Part shown: in pieces, positions 33,306 to 40,956 of the stretch
Layout of the letters: each line of letters opens with the position of its first letter
How positions within the stretch are numbered: the first letter of the stretch is position 1
Assembly: GCA_002395605.1 (NCBI GenBank)
Contig: DGXO01000008.1
Coordinates: forward strand, 6,472 to 59,567
Source of the DNA: Bacteroidales bacterium UBA4230
Lineage (GTDB): Bacteria > Bacteroidota > Bacteroidia > Bacteroidales > UBA932
DNA: 53,096 bases
Direction: 5' to 3'
Program-made: the position numbers and the translations under genes
Notes under the pieces: model-generated
The model's database searches: none
Told to the model about the DNA's origin: nothing
The model's input: the letters and a program-made list of their open reading frames with translations, nothing else

Positions 33306-34785
33306 TGCACTCCTGCTCCTTGCAGCCTGCACCAAGGCCCCAAAGGTGCCCTATGGCCAGACCGTCACCCTTGACGAGGCAACCCTCATGGACAAGGTCA
33401 AAGGCGGATGGTATGGCCAGACCATAGGCTGCACCTACGGCGGCCCCACGGAGTTCAAGTACAAGGGCGGGCTCATCATGGACGAAATCCCCATTCCCTG
33501 GTACGACGACTACATCTACGACACCTACATTGAGGACCCCGGCCTCTACGATGACGTTTACATGGACCTGACCTTCATGGAAACCATGCTGAAAGAGGGT
33601 CTGGACGCGCCCGTGGAGTCTTACGCCAACGCCTTCGCCTATGCCGACTACAAGCTGTGGCACGCCAACCAGGCCGCCCGCTACAATATCCTGAACGGAC
33701 GCGGCGCCCCTGAAAGCGGACACTGGAAGTACAACCCCCACGCAGATGACATAGACTTCCAGATTGAGGCCGATTTCATCGGGATGCTGTATCCCGGCCA
33801 GGTGAACAAGGCATCGGAACTCAGTGACCGGATAGGCCACATAATGAACTACGGAGACGGATGGTACGGAGGCGTTTACATCGGCGCCATGTACTGCCTG
33901 GCTTATGTCTGCAACGACATCCCTACAATTGTGACTGAGGCCCTCAGGACCATCCCCGAAGGCACAAAGTTCCACAGCACAATCTCAGACTGCATCAAGT
34001 TCTGGAAGAAATATCCTAAGGACTGGAAGCAGTGCTGGTTTGAAGTCACCAACCGCCATGCCAACGACGTAGGATGCCCTGAAGGCGTATGGAACGGGTT
34101 CAACATAGACGCCACCATCAACTCCGCATTCGTCGTTATCGGCCTTCTTTACGGAGAGGGAGATTTCCTGAAGACTATGGACATAAGCACCCGCTGCGGA
34201 AACGACTCCGACTGCAACCCGGCTTCGGCCGCCGGAATACTTGGCGTGATGTACGGCTATGACGCCATCCCGGATTACTGGAAAAAAGGCGTCGAGCGCA
34301 TCAAGGACATCCCCTTCCCTTATACCGACCTTTCCCTTGAACAGGTGTGCAAGGAGAACTTCAACCTGCTCCTAACCTGCAACGAAACAGACCGAAACAG
34401 CATCTTATTTACTGTGGAAGATCCTGAAACCGTACGCTATGAACAAAGCTTCCAAGGAATTGTACCCGTGGAGAAAAGAGTGCTCAAGAAAGCTTTCACC
34501 ACATCTGTGGAACTGAAGTTCAAGGGCAACGGCATTGTGGTTGAGGGCAGCGTCAGGAAAACCGGCCATGCAGACGACTCCTATGTGGCATCCGTGACGG
34601 CCCTTCTTGACGGAGAAGAGATTGAACACTTTACCATGCCAATTGACTACATCAAGCGGAAATACGAGATTTTCAGTGCCTACTGCTTTGAAAGCGGAGA
34701 GCACACCCTCACACTCCGCCTTGAAAATCCCCACCCGGATTATGAACTATATGCACAAGAAATGGTTGTCTATGATTCACTGTAA
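33280..34785 (+). CDS. ADP-ribosylglycohydrolase-fold lipoprotein, paralog 3
   Basis: 501 residues from the ATG at 33280, chosen because MKIRITIISALLLLAACTKA is a clean lipoprotein signal, while the open frame from 33256 adds only a polar stretch. The core is DKVKGGWYGQTIGCTYGGPT, with GLYDDVYMDLTFMETM and GNDSDCNPASAAGILGVMYG, closest to paralog 2 in motif and layout (both share HANQAxRYN and a DxDFQIEADF segment). The C-terminal beta domain has GNGIVVEGSVRKTGHADDSY. The similarity points to gene duplication followed by divergence. It overlaps paralog 2 by 26 bp. Confidence 0.82.
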   Translation: MKIRITIISALLLLAACTKAPKVPYGQTVTLDEATLMDKVKGGWYGQTIGCTYGGPTEFKYKGGLIMDEIPIPWYDDYIYDTYIEDPGLYDDVYMDLTFMETMLKEGLDAPVESYANAFAYADYKLWHANQAARYNILNGRGAPESGHWKYNPHADDIDFQIEADFIGMLYPGQVNKASELSDRIGHIMNYGDGWYGGVYIGAMYCLAYVCNDIPTIVTEALRTIPEGTKFHSTISDCIKFWKKYPKDWKQCWFEVTNRHANDVGCPEGVWNGFNIDATINSAFVVIGLLYGEGDFLKTMDISTRCGNDSDCNPASAAGILGVMYGYDAIPDYWKKGVERIKDIPFPYTDLSLEQVCKENFNLLLTCNETDRNSILFTVEDPETVRYEQSFQGIVPVEKRVLKKAFTTSVELKFKGNGIVVEGSVRKTGHADDSYVASVTALLDGEEIEHFTMPIDYIKRKYEIFSAYCFESGEHTLTLRLENPHPDYELYAQEMVVYDSL

Positions 34786-36319
34786 TATCATCACTCTTGT
34801 ATGCATGCTGGCCATGCTGTCTTCCTGCGGATGCTCAAAACCGCAGGAGAGCACGCCGGAGGATAATACAGAACCTCAGAACCAGAATCCGCAGGAGCAG
34901 ACAACGGACCCCGAAAAGGAGAAACCGGACACAAATCCGGACCGTTACCAGAGGGATCTGGTGTTATCAAGCACCATCCTGGACACCGACGTCCGCTATT
35001 CAGTCCTGCTGCCCCGAGACTATTATGAAAATGAGGACAGGCATTATCCGGTTGTGTACATGCTCCACGGCTACGGCGACAACCAGAATTCCTGGAACGG
35101 AGACTGGCTCCACGCACGTGACCGGATATCGGCCCTTGAGACTGCCGGCCTGGAGGATATGATATATGTCTACCCCATGGGATACCAGTGCTATTATGTC
35201 AATAAATTTGACGGCTCCTTTGACTACATGGACATGTTTGTCCAAGAACTTGTTCCGCATATTGACGCAACTCTTCGCACTATCCCTGACAGACAGCATC
35301 GTTCCGTTACAGGTTACTCCATGGGCGGATTCGGAGCCTACGTGCTTGCCGCCAAGCACCCCGAGGTTTTCCTTTGCAGTGCTCCGCTTTCCATGTCTTT
35401 CCGTACAGACCGGCAGTATATGACAGAGAGCAGCAGCGGATGGAACAACCAGTGGGGGGCACTGTTTGGTGGAAAGGGAGAGAATGGAGAAGCCAGGCTC
35501 ACCGACTATTACAAGGAGCATTGCCCCTATTATGTCTTCAATGAAGAAAACCGCCAGGCTCTGGAAACCGTAAAATGGTATTTCACCTGCGGAGATGATG
35601 AGGAGCAGCTCCTCATTGCCAACGACTCCCTGCATGTTGTGCTCAGGGACCGCGGTTTTGCGCATGAGTATCGCGTTGGCAACGGCGCGCACACCTCCAA
35701 ATACTGGATGGACGCCCTCAATGAGGTTCTCACCATGTTCTCCTTCTATATGGACGGAGGAGATGCATGGCCCGGACGCAATATAGAGGAGCCCCGCATC
35801 CCGGATATCACCAGGGACGGGGACGGCGTTTACAGGACGGAAGATTTCTCTGAAACCAGTTCTCTTGTACTTGTTGCATACAAAGACTTCAACAGGATTG
35901 GAGACTTGATGGCTGAACTTAGCCGTGGTGCAGGCTATTACGCCCTACTGCCATGTGACCTGAGTGTGAAATCCCTGGCCGATTGGAAGGAGGACTGGCA
36001 GTCCCGAATAAACGGAGCAAAGCTGGCGATTGTTGCAATAGGGGAGGCCGGAAAAGAAGCCATTGCCCTCCAGGACCTGGCCGCCAAGATATGCTTCATA
36101 GACGCATCTCTGGGTGAAGACATCACTCCGGTCAAATCCTGCAACTATGTCATCCTCAACACTGACAACGGAGTAAACTATAAAGACATGGGAGAACTCT
36201 ATAAAGCCTGCAAGCTCAATGATTGTTCTTTCGAATACCGTGTTGCAAAGGGCACGGACAACCCCCAAAAAGATATTTTAAGACTAATAGAAACCAATAA
36301 AACACTTTTTAACTTTTAA
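34751..36319 (+). CDS. Esterase-D-type lipoprotein with an extra C-terminal domain
   Basis: 522 residues from 34751 (MHKKWLSMIHCNIITLVCML, lipobox at SSC); starts at 34742 and 34772 are also possible. A Pro/Glu/Asn-rich linker leads to an alpha/beta hydrolase (about 75-335): PVVYMLHGYGDNQNSW (oxyanion region), SVTGYSMGGFGAYVLAAKHP with the nucleophile Ser in GYSMGG, and a His near NGAHTSKYW. The remaining ~150 residues (LVLVAYKDFNRIGDLMAELS to the end) look alpha/beta but match no family I recognise. In this operon it may remove acyl groups from ribosides or glycans. It overlaps paralog 3 by 35 bp. Confidence 0.82.
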   Translation: MHKKWLSMIHCNIITLVCMLAMLSSCGCSKPQESTPEDNTEPQNQNPQEQTTDPEKEKPDTNPDRYQRDLVLSSTILDTDVRYSVLLPRDYYENEDRHYPVVYMLHGYGDNQNSWNGDWLHARDRISALETAGLEDMIYVYPMGYQCYYVNKFDGSFDYMDMFVQELVPHIDATLRTIPDRQHRSVTGYSMGGFGAYVLAAKHPEVFLCSAPLSMSFRTDRQYMTESSSGWNNQWGALFGGKGENGEARLTDYYKEHCPYYVFNEENRQALETVKWYFTCGDDEEQLLIANDSLHVVLRDRGFAHEYRVGNGAHTSKYWMDALNEVLTMFSFYMDGGDAWPGRNIEEPRIPDITRDGDGVYRTEDFSETSSLVLVAYKDFNRIGDLMAELSRGAGYYALLPCDLSVKSLADWKEDWQSRINGAKLAIVAIGEAGKEAIALQDLAAKICFIDASLGEDITPVKSCNYVILNTDNGVNYKDMGELYKACKLNDCSFEYRVAKGTDNPQKDILRLIETNKTLFNF

Positions 36320-36336
36320 TCCTTAATTTATTCATT

Positions 36337-37224
36337 ATGAAAAAGTTATTTTACGTACTGATGGCATCCCTGGTAGTGGCCGGGATGGTATCCTGCAACA
36401 AACCAGCCCCCACCGTTAAGGAGAAGACTGATGACACAGAAACACCTACCGACAAACCTGACGACAAACCCGATGACAAACCCGATGACAAGCCCCAGTA
36501 CGAAGAGGTTGAGGTTGTCTTGAAGACCGCTTACATCGAGGCTATCTGCGACTGGCCCGAGGAGAATGACTGGAAGGCTACCCGCGTTGGCGAAACCCGC
36601 TGGGACCTCACCTATGACGAGTATGGTCACATCCTCTCAGCCCTTGTGAAGGGTGACAAGGAAAAAGGCTATGAATTTGACTACAACGACGACTTCACAA
36701 TCTGTGACGTTAACAGGGAGTCAGATCCTGACATTGTGATTTATCACATGGAACTCAACGAAAATGGTCTTTGCACCAAATTCACCGACAACACCGAGGA
36801 CCCCGCCCGCGTATGGACCTACACCTACGATGCAGACGGATTCCAGCTTACAGCAAGCCGTGACGGTGAAGTCAAGACCCAGTACGCTATCCAGAACAAG
36901 AACATCTTTACCTGGAGCCGTGACGGAAGCCGCTTCAAAGAGCACAAATACAGCACCAAGGACAATGTTGCCGATATCCACACCTCATATTCAGAGGACG
37001 CTGGTCTGAGCCGTTTCCTCTATGAGACCGGTCTGTTCGGCCGTAGCTCCGAAAAAGAGTGCACCGAGGCCAAATGGCAGGACAGGGACACCAAAGCCAC
37101 ATTCGAGTATGAGTACGACGAGGCCACCGGCGGTATTGTCCGCGAAGTCAAGTACTATGGTGGCGACTATGATTTTGACGTAAACTTCGAGGTTGCCAAA
37201 AAGACCATCAAAGTCAAGAAGTAG
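36337..37224 (+). CDS. Lipoprotein with DUF4595-like beta repeats, function unknown
   Basis: 295 residues. Lipoprotein signal MKKLFYVLMASLVVAGMVSC, then a low-complexity linker of DDKP repeats (about 36-50), then a domain of repeated beta hairpins with the words YDEYGHILSALVKGD, FDYNDDFTICDVN, YTYDADGFQLTASRDGE and YEYDEATGGIVREVKYYGG. This Y-x-Y-D-x-x-G pattern resembles DUF4595/RHS-like repeats found in many Bacteroidota lipoproteins. It is the last gene of the ribose-type operon (17 bp after the esterase) and is followed by a strong terminator. It may be a surface ligand-binding protein; that is inference. Confidence 0.75.
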   Translation: MKKLFYVLMASLVVAGMVSCNKPAPTVKEKTDDTETPTDKPDDKPDDKPDDKPQYEEVEVVLKTAYIEAICDWPEENDWKATRVGETRWDLTYDEYGHILSALVKGDKEKGYEFDYNDDFTICDVNRESDPDIVIYHMELNENGLCTKFTDNTEDPARVWTYTYDADGFQLTASRDGEVKTQYAIQNKNIFTWSRDGSRFKEHKYSTKDNVADIHTSYSEDAGLSRFLYETGLFGRSSEKECTEAKWQDRDTKATFEYEYDEATGGIVREVKYYGGDYDFDVNFEVAKKTIKVKK

Positions 37225-37245
37225 TTCCCTCTCATCTACATCCAT

Positions 37246-37278
37246 CAGCCACCCGCACCACGGGCGGCTGTTTTTTTT
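37246..37278 (+). terminator. Terminator of the ribose-type operon
   Basis: CAGCC-A-CCCG and CGGG-C-GGCTG form a nine-pair stem with a five-base loop and one mismatch, followed by eight T. The T-run overlaps the -33 element of asnS. Confidence 0.9.
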
Positions 37279-37307
37279 GCTAAGGTGGCAAAGAAATGTT
37301 ATCTTTG
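37276..37307 (+). promoter_or_regulatory. Promoter of asnS
   Basis: TTTG at 37276-37279, a 20-bp spacer and TATCTTTG at 37300-37307 match the consensus. The -33 element is formed by the T-run of the preceding terminator. The promoter excludes the upstream ATG at 37296 as start. Confidence 0.8.
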
Positions 37308-37328
37308 CATGATTGTATCAAAGATTAT

Positions 37329-38732
37329 ATGGAAAGCCCCAAAAGAACTAAAATCAAGGCTCTGCTCCAGATGGAGCCGGGCGTGAAAGTGCTTGCCAAA
37401 GGATGGGTACGCACCAAGAGAGGAAACAAACAGGTGAAGTTCATCGCCCTCAACGACGGCTCCACCATCAACAATATCCAGATTGTAGCAAATACGGAGC
37501 TCTTCGACGAGGAACTCATCAAGCGCATCACCACCGGTGCATCCCTGGCCGTGAAAGGACAGCTGGTAGAGTCCGTGGGCAGCGGCCAGGCCGTGGAAAT
37601 CCAGGCTTCGGAAATCGAGGTCCTTGGAGACTGCGACCCCATGCGCTTCCCCCTCCAGAAAAAGGACACCACCCTTGAGTACCTCCGCAGCGTAGCCCAC
37701 ATGCGCCTCAGGACCAACACCTTCGGCGCAGTTCTCCGCATCCGCAACGCCATGGCCTTTGCCATCCACAAGTTCTTCAATGAAAAGGGCTTCGTGTATC
37801 TCCACACCCCGCTCATCACGGAATCCGATGCCGAAGGCGCAGGAGATATGTTCCAGGTAACCACCATGGACCTCAAGAACATCCCCCTGGACAAGAAGGG
37901 CAACGTTGACTTCTCCAAGGACTTCTTCGGCAAGAAGACCTCTCTCACCGTTTCCGGCCAGCTGGAAGGTGAGCTTGGAGCCACCGCAGTTGGTGAAATC
38001 TACACCTTCGGCCCCACTTTCCGCGCAGAGAATTCCAACACTCCCCGTCACCTTGCGGAATTCTGGATGATTGAGCCCGAAATGGCTTTCTACGACATTA
38101 ATGACAACATGGCCCTGGCCGAAGAATTTGTGAAATACCTTGTGCAGTATGCCCTTGACAACTGCATGGACGATCTCAAGTTCCTGAACCAGAAATACGA
38201 CGAAGGCCTCATTGAGCGCATGCAAAGCGTCCTTGGCATCCCCTTCCAGAAGGTCACATACACGGAGGCCGTGGAAATCCTTGAAAAGGCCGTCGCAGAC
38301 GGCGTCAAGTTTGAGTATCCCGTCCACTGGGGCACGGACTTCCAGAGCGAACACGAGCGTTACCTGGTAGAAAAACACTTCCAGAAGCCCGTCATCCTCA
38401 TAGACTTCCCCAAGGACATCAAGGCCTTCTACATGAAGCAGAACCCGGACGGCCGCACCGTCCGCGGCATGGACGTCCTCTTCCCCAAGATTGGAGAAAT
38501 CATCGGCGGCTCCGAAAGAGAAGCCGATCTTGAGAAACTGGAGGCCCGCATAGACGAGCTCGGCATGTCCAGGAAGAACCTCGAGTGGTACATCGACACC
38601 CGCCGTTACGGCTCCGTCCCCCACTCCGGATTCGGCCTTGGCTTTGAGAGACTCCTTCTCTTTGTCACCGGCATGCAGAACATCCGTGACGTCATACCCT
38701 TCCCCCGTACACCTAAGAATGCGGAGTTTTAG
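37329..38732 (+). CDS. asnS: Asparaginyl-tRNA synthetase
   Basis: 467 residues from the ATG at 37329; the frame opens at 37296, but that ATG lies before the -7 box. An N-terminal OB-fold anticodon-binding domain (about 18-100; VLAKGWVRTKRGNKQVKFIA) is followed by the class II catalytic core: motif 2-type TFGPTFRAENSNTPRHLAEF and motif 3-type GSVPHSGFGLGFERLLLFVT. The C-terminus IPFPRTPKNAEF is diagnostic for AsnS. The length equals that of related enzymes. It charges tRNA-Asn with asparagine. A repeat element stands between it and udk. Confidence 0.96.
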   Translation: MESPKRTKIKALLQMEPGVKVLAKGWVRTKRGNKQVKFIALNDGSTINNIQIVANTELFDEELIKRITTGASLAVKGQLVESVGSGQAVEIQASEIEVLGDCDPMRFPLQKKDTTLEYLRSVAHMRLRTNTFGAVLRIRNAMAFAIHKFFNEKGFVYLHTPLITESDAEGAGDMFQVTTMDLKNIPLDKKGNVDFSKDFFGKKTSLTVSGQLEGELGATAVGEIYTFGPTFRAENSNTPRHLAEFWMIEPEMAFYDINDNMALAEEFVKYLVQYALDNCMDDLKFLNQKYDEGLIERMQSVLGIPFQKVTYTEAVEILEKAVADGVKFEYPVHWGTDFQSEHERYLVEKHFQKPVILIDFPKDIKAFYMKQNPDGRTVRGMDVLFPKIGEIIGGSEREADLEKLEARIDELGMSRKNLEWYIDTRRYGSVPHSGFGLGFERLLLFVTGMQNIRDVIPFPRTPKNAEF

Positions 38733-38734
38733 TC

Positions 38735-38763
38735 TGTCATTTCGAGCGAAGTCGAGAAATCTC
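38735..38763 (+). repeat. TGTCATTTCGAGCG repeat between asnS and udk
   Basis: The 29 bases start 3 bp after the asnS stop and are identical to the last unit of the dprA repeat at 12357-12385. Here the element is non-coding, which shows that the family is dispersed and not specific to one gene. Confidence 0.9.
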
Positions 38764-38777
38764 AATAAATCAAGATA

Positions 38778-39407
38778 ATGCTAGTAATCGGTATCGCCGG
38801 AGGTTCCGGCTCAGGCAAGACAACTGTAGTAAGGGCTATCACAGAACAGCTCCAGGGAAAAGTGGTGGTAATCCCCCAGGATTCCTACTACAAGGACTCC
38901 AGCCATGTCCCCGTTGAAGAGCGGAAGAACATCAACTTCGACCACCCTGACGCCATTGACTGGAAACTCATGTGCCAGCAAATCCGTGAGCTCAAGGCCG
39001 GTAAAACCATAGAGCAGCCCGTGTACTCCTACATCACCTGCTCCCGCTCCACCACGGAAACCATCACCGTAGAGCCCGCAGAGGTGATTATTGTGGAAGG
39101 CATCCTCATCTTCACCTGCAAGGAGCTCCGTGACCAGATGAACATCAAGATCTTTGTGGATGCCGATGACGACGACCGCGTGCTCCGCATCATGGTCCGC
39201 GACATCGCAGAGCGCGGCCGCACCATAGAAACTGCCATAGAGCACTACTGCGACACCGTGAAGCCCATGCACCTTCAGTTCATTGAGCCTTCCAAGCGTT
39301 ACGCGGATGTAATAGTGCCCCAGGGCGGCCACAACAAGGTGGCCATCGACATCATCTCAAACACCATTGAGAAAGCCCTGCGCCAAAGGAAACGCCGCAA
39401 GAAATGA
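38778..39407 (+). CDS. udk: Uridine kinase
   Basis: 209 residues. The Walker A motif GIAGGSGSGKTTVVRAI opens the protein; VVIPQDSYYKDSSHVPVEER, NFDHPDAIDWKLM and SYITCSRSTTETITVEPAEV are uridine kinase signatures, as is RDIAERGRTIETAIEHYCDT. The enzyme phosphorylates uridine and cytidine in pyrimidine salvage. Its stop overlaps the TonB-like gene by 4 bp, a link with no evident functional reason. Salvage of nucleosides would fit with the riboside locus upstream, but they are in separate transcripts. Confidence 0.95.
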   Translation: MLVIGIAGGSGSGKTTVVRAITEQLQGKVVVIPQDSYYKDSSHVPVEERKNINFDHPDAIDWKLMCQQIRELKAGKTIEQPVYSYITCSRSTTETITVEPAEVIIVEGILIFTCKELRDQMNIKIFVDADDDDRVLRIMVRDIAERGRTIETAIEHYCDTVKPMHLQFIEPSKRYADVIVPQGGHNKVAIDIISNTIEKALRQRKRRKK

Positions 39408-40108
39408 AGCTGACCCCGGACCAGAAAGCAGGCATTTACATCACCGTGAGCATCCACCTCGCGGTGATTATCGTATTGCTTCTGGTGCGCATAGGGATGG
39501 AAATCCAGAAAGAAAACAGCTTTGTACTGGACTTCACTAAGCAGGAGGAGATGGAGCAGGCCCGTGAACATGAGGAACTCCTCAGAAGCGCCGCCGCCCA
39601 GCTTGAAGAGATGATTGCCGCCGCCGGAATGCCCGTCAGGAACGTAGCCGTAAACAGCGGCGCCCTCAAGGACGACCGCGGCACTGATGCCGAAGAGCTA
39701 TACAAGGAGGCCGAACGTCTGGCCCAGGAATTGAAGGATGGGCAGGAGCAGCCTCAGGAAGAGGACGAAGTTGCGGTTGAACCCATAAAGAAGGATGAGC
39801 CCAAGAAAGAGGAGGCAAAGCCCTATAGCGGCCCATCCGTTCTCTCCTGGAGCCTCGATGGCCGAAAAGCCACCCGCCTACCAATTCCCGCCTACCGCTG
39901 CTACGGCGCCGGAGAAGTTACGGTAATCATCACCGTGAACAACCAGGGCAATGTAGTCAACGCCAAGGTAGACGAGAAACTTTCGGCCCAAGACGGCTGC
40001 CTCAGGACCTTTGCCGTACGCGCTGCAAGGCTTTCCAAGTTCAACGCATCGGCAAACGCCCCCGCCCGCCAGATGGGCACCATAACATACGCATTCATAG
40101 CACAATGA
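39404..40108 (+). CDS. TonB-like energy-transducing protein
   Basis: 234 residues. An N-terminal membrane helix (IYITVSIHLAVIIVLLLVRI) is followed by a charged, partly coiled-coil middle (about 40-100, EQAREHEELLRSAAAQLEEM), a Glu/Lys/Pro-rich linker (about 105-140, as in TonB spacers), and a C-terminal TonB-like domain (about 145-234) with PIPAYRCYGAGEVTVIITVN and NAKVDEKLSA. TonB spans the periplasm and passes energy to outer-membrane receptors. The domain is shortish and lacks a clear YP motif, so a non-transport TonB-domain role is possible. It overlaps udk and the next gene by 4 bp each. Confidence 0.72.
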   Translation: MKLTPDQKAGIYITVSIHLAVIIVLLLVRIGMEIQKENSFVLDFTKQEEMEQAREHEELLRSAAAQLEEMIAAAGMPVRNVAVNSGALKDDRGTDAEELYKEAERLAQELKDGQEQPQEEDEVAVEPIKKDEPKKEEAKPYSGPSVLSWSLDGRKATRLPIPAYRCYGAGEVTVIITVNNQGNVVNAKVDEKLSAQDGCLRTFAVRAARLSKFNASANAPARQMGTITYAFIAQ

Positions 40109-40956
40109 GAAAGACCCTTATTACCATTGCACTATGCCTCATGGCATCCTTCGCAGCCTTTTCACAGGGCCGCGTAGAAACCAGAAGCTATATACTCGAA
40201 GACTTCCCCGACAACGTAACCAAGGTGGTTGTCCCCTCCGACGCCATCCTCGGGAGCGCTCTCAAGCAGGAAGTTGTAAACAACTGGAGCGCTTCGGCCT
40301 TTGAATTCTGCACCCAAGAGGAGTTTGAAGCCCTCAAGGGAAAAGACAGCTACTACTTCCTCATTGTCACCGCCAACCGCTTCAAGGGAGAACCTGAGCC
40401 CGGAATCCTGTTCCTGAGCCTCCTAAAGGGCGGCAAGGGGGCCGAAGAAGGCATCTCAGGCCTCCACGAGGTAGTTTCGCTTCCCGTGGCTCCCACCGAC
40501 GACCGCTCCGGAAGGGAACTCATTTACCTTGGAGCCATAGTGAAGTCCATCCAGGAATTCACCCTGGCCGCAATGGAAAGTGAAAAGACCGCCTACTCCC
40601 CCATGAAATGGTTCAACGCCAACTTCGCCAAATGGGGCCGGATGATGAGCATATGCATGGCGCGCGAAGACCTCTCCCTTTCCGTCAAGGACCAGGACCT
40701 TGAGAAGTACCTGGACTCAGATTTCACAATCTCCAGCGCAGATGAAGTGGACGAAATATTCTCGGAAGCCCCCGTCAACACCCTTGTGAGCTACTGCGTT
40801 GCCCCCGTGGACCCTTCGGCCAGCTCCTACAGCTATGAAATGCTCTTCAAGGCCGATACCCTTGAGCTTTACTATATCTCCCGCCATAAAATAAGGCCGC
40901 GCGCCATGGCCGGGTTCCTTACCTCAGATCTTAAATGGCTGGCGGGGAAAAGATAA
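40105..40956 (+). CDS. Exported protein of unknown function between the TonB-like gene and the M16 peptidase
   Basis: 283 residues with a signal peptide (MRKTLITIALCLMASFAAFS, cleavage likely after SQG). No catalytic motif or known domain is seen. The middle is a mixed alpha/beta chain (FLIVTANRFKGEPEPGILFL, GRELIYLGAIVKSIQEFTLA) without membrane helices. It overlaps the genes on both sides (4 and 22 bp), so it is probably co-translated with a TonB-like protein and a zinc peptidase. A periplasmic location is likely. Confidence 0.75.
   Translation: MRKTLITIALCLMASFAAFSQGRVETRSYILEDFPDNVTKVVVPSDAILGSALKQEVVNNWSASAFEFCTQEEFEALKGKDSYYFLIVTANRFKGEPEPGILFLSLLKGGKGAEEGISGLHEVVSLPVAPTDDRSGRELIYLGAIVKSIQEFTLAAMESEKTAYSPMKWFNANFAKWGRMMSICMAREDLSLSVKDQDLEKYLDSDFTISSADEVDEIFSEAPVNTLVSYCVAPVDPSASSYSYEMLFKADTLELYYISRHKIRPRAMAGFLTSDLKWLAGKR

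Noticed and set aside
29936..34785. ADP-ribosylation toxin-antitoxin or phage-defence system
   Set aside because: The hydrolase-fold proteins have lipoprotein signals and lie in a sugar-uptake operon; no ADP-ribosyltransferase is seen.
37299..38765. 488-codon open frame on the minus strand opposite asnS
   Set aside because: It is a shadow of the biased codon use of asnS; asnS is complete with all motifs, and the antisense translation matches no family.
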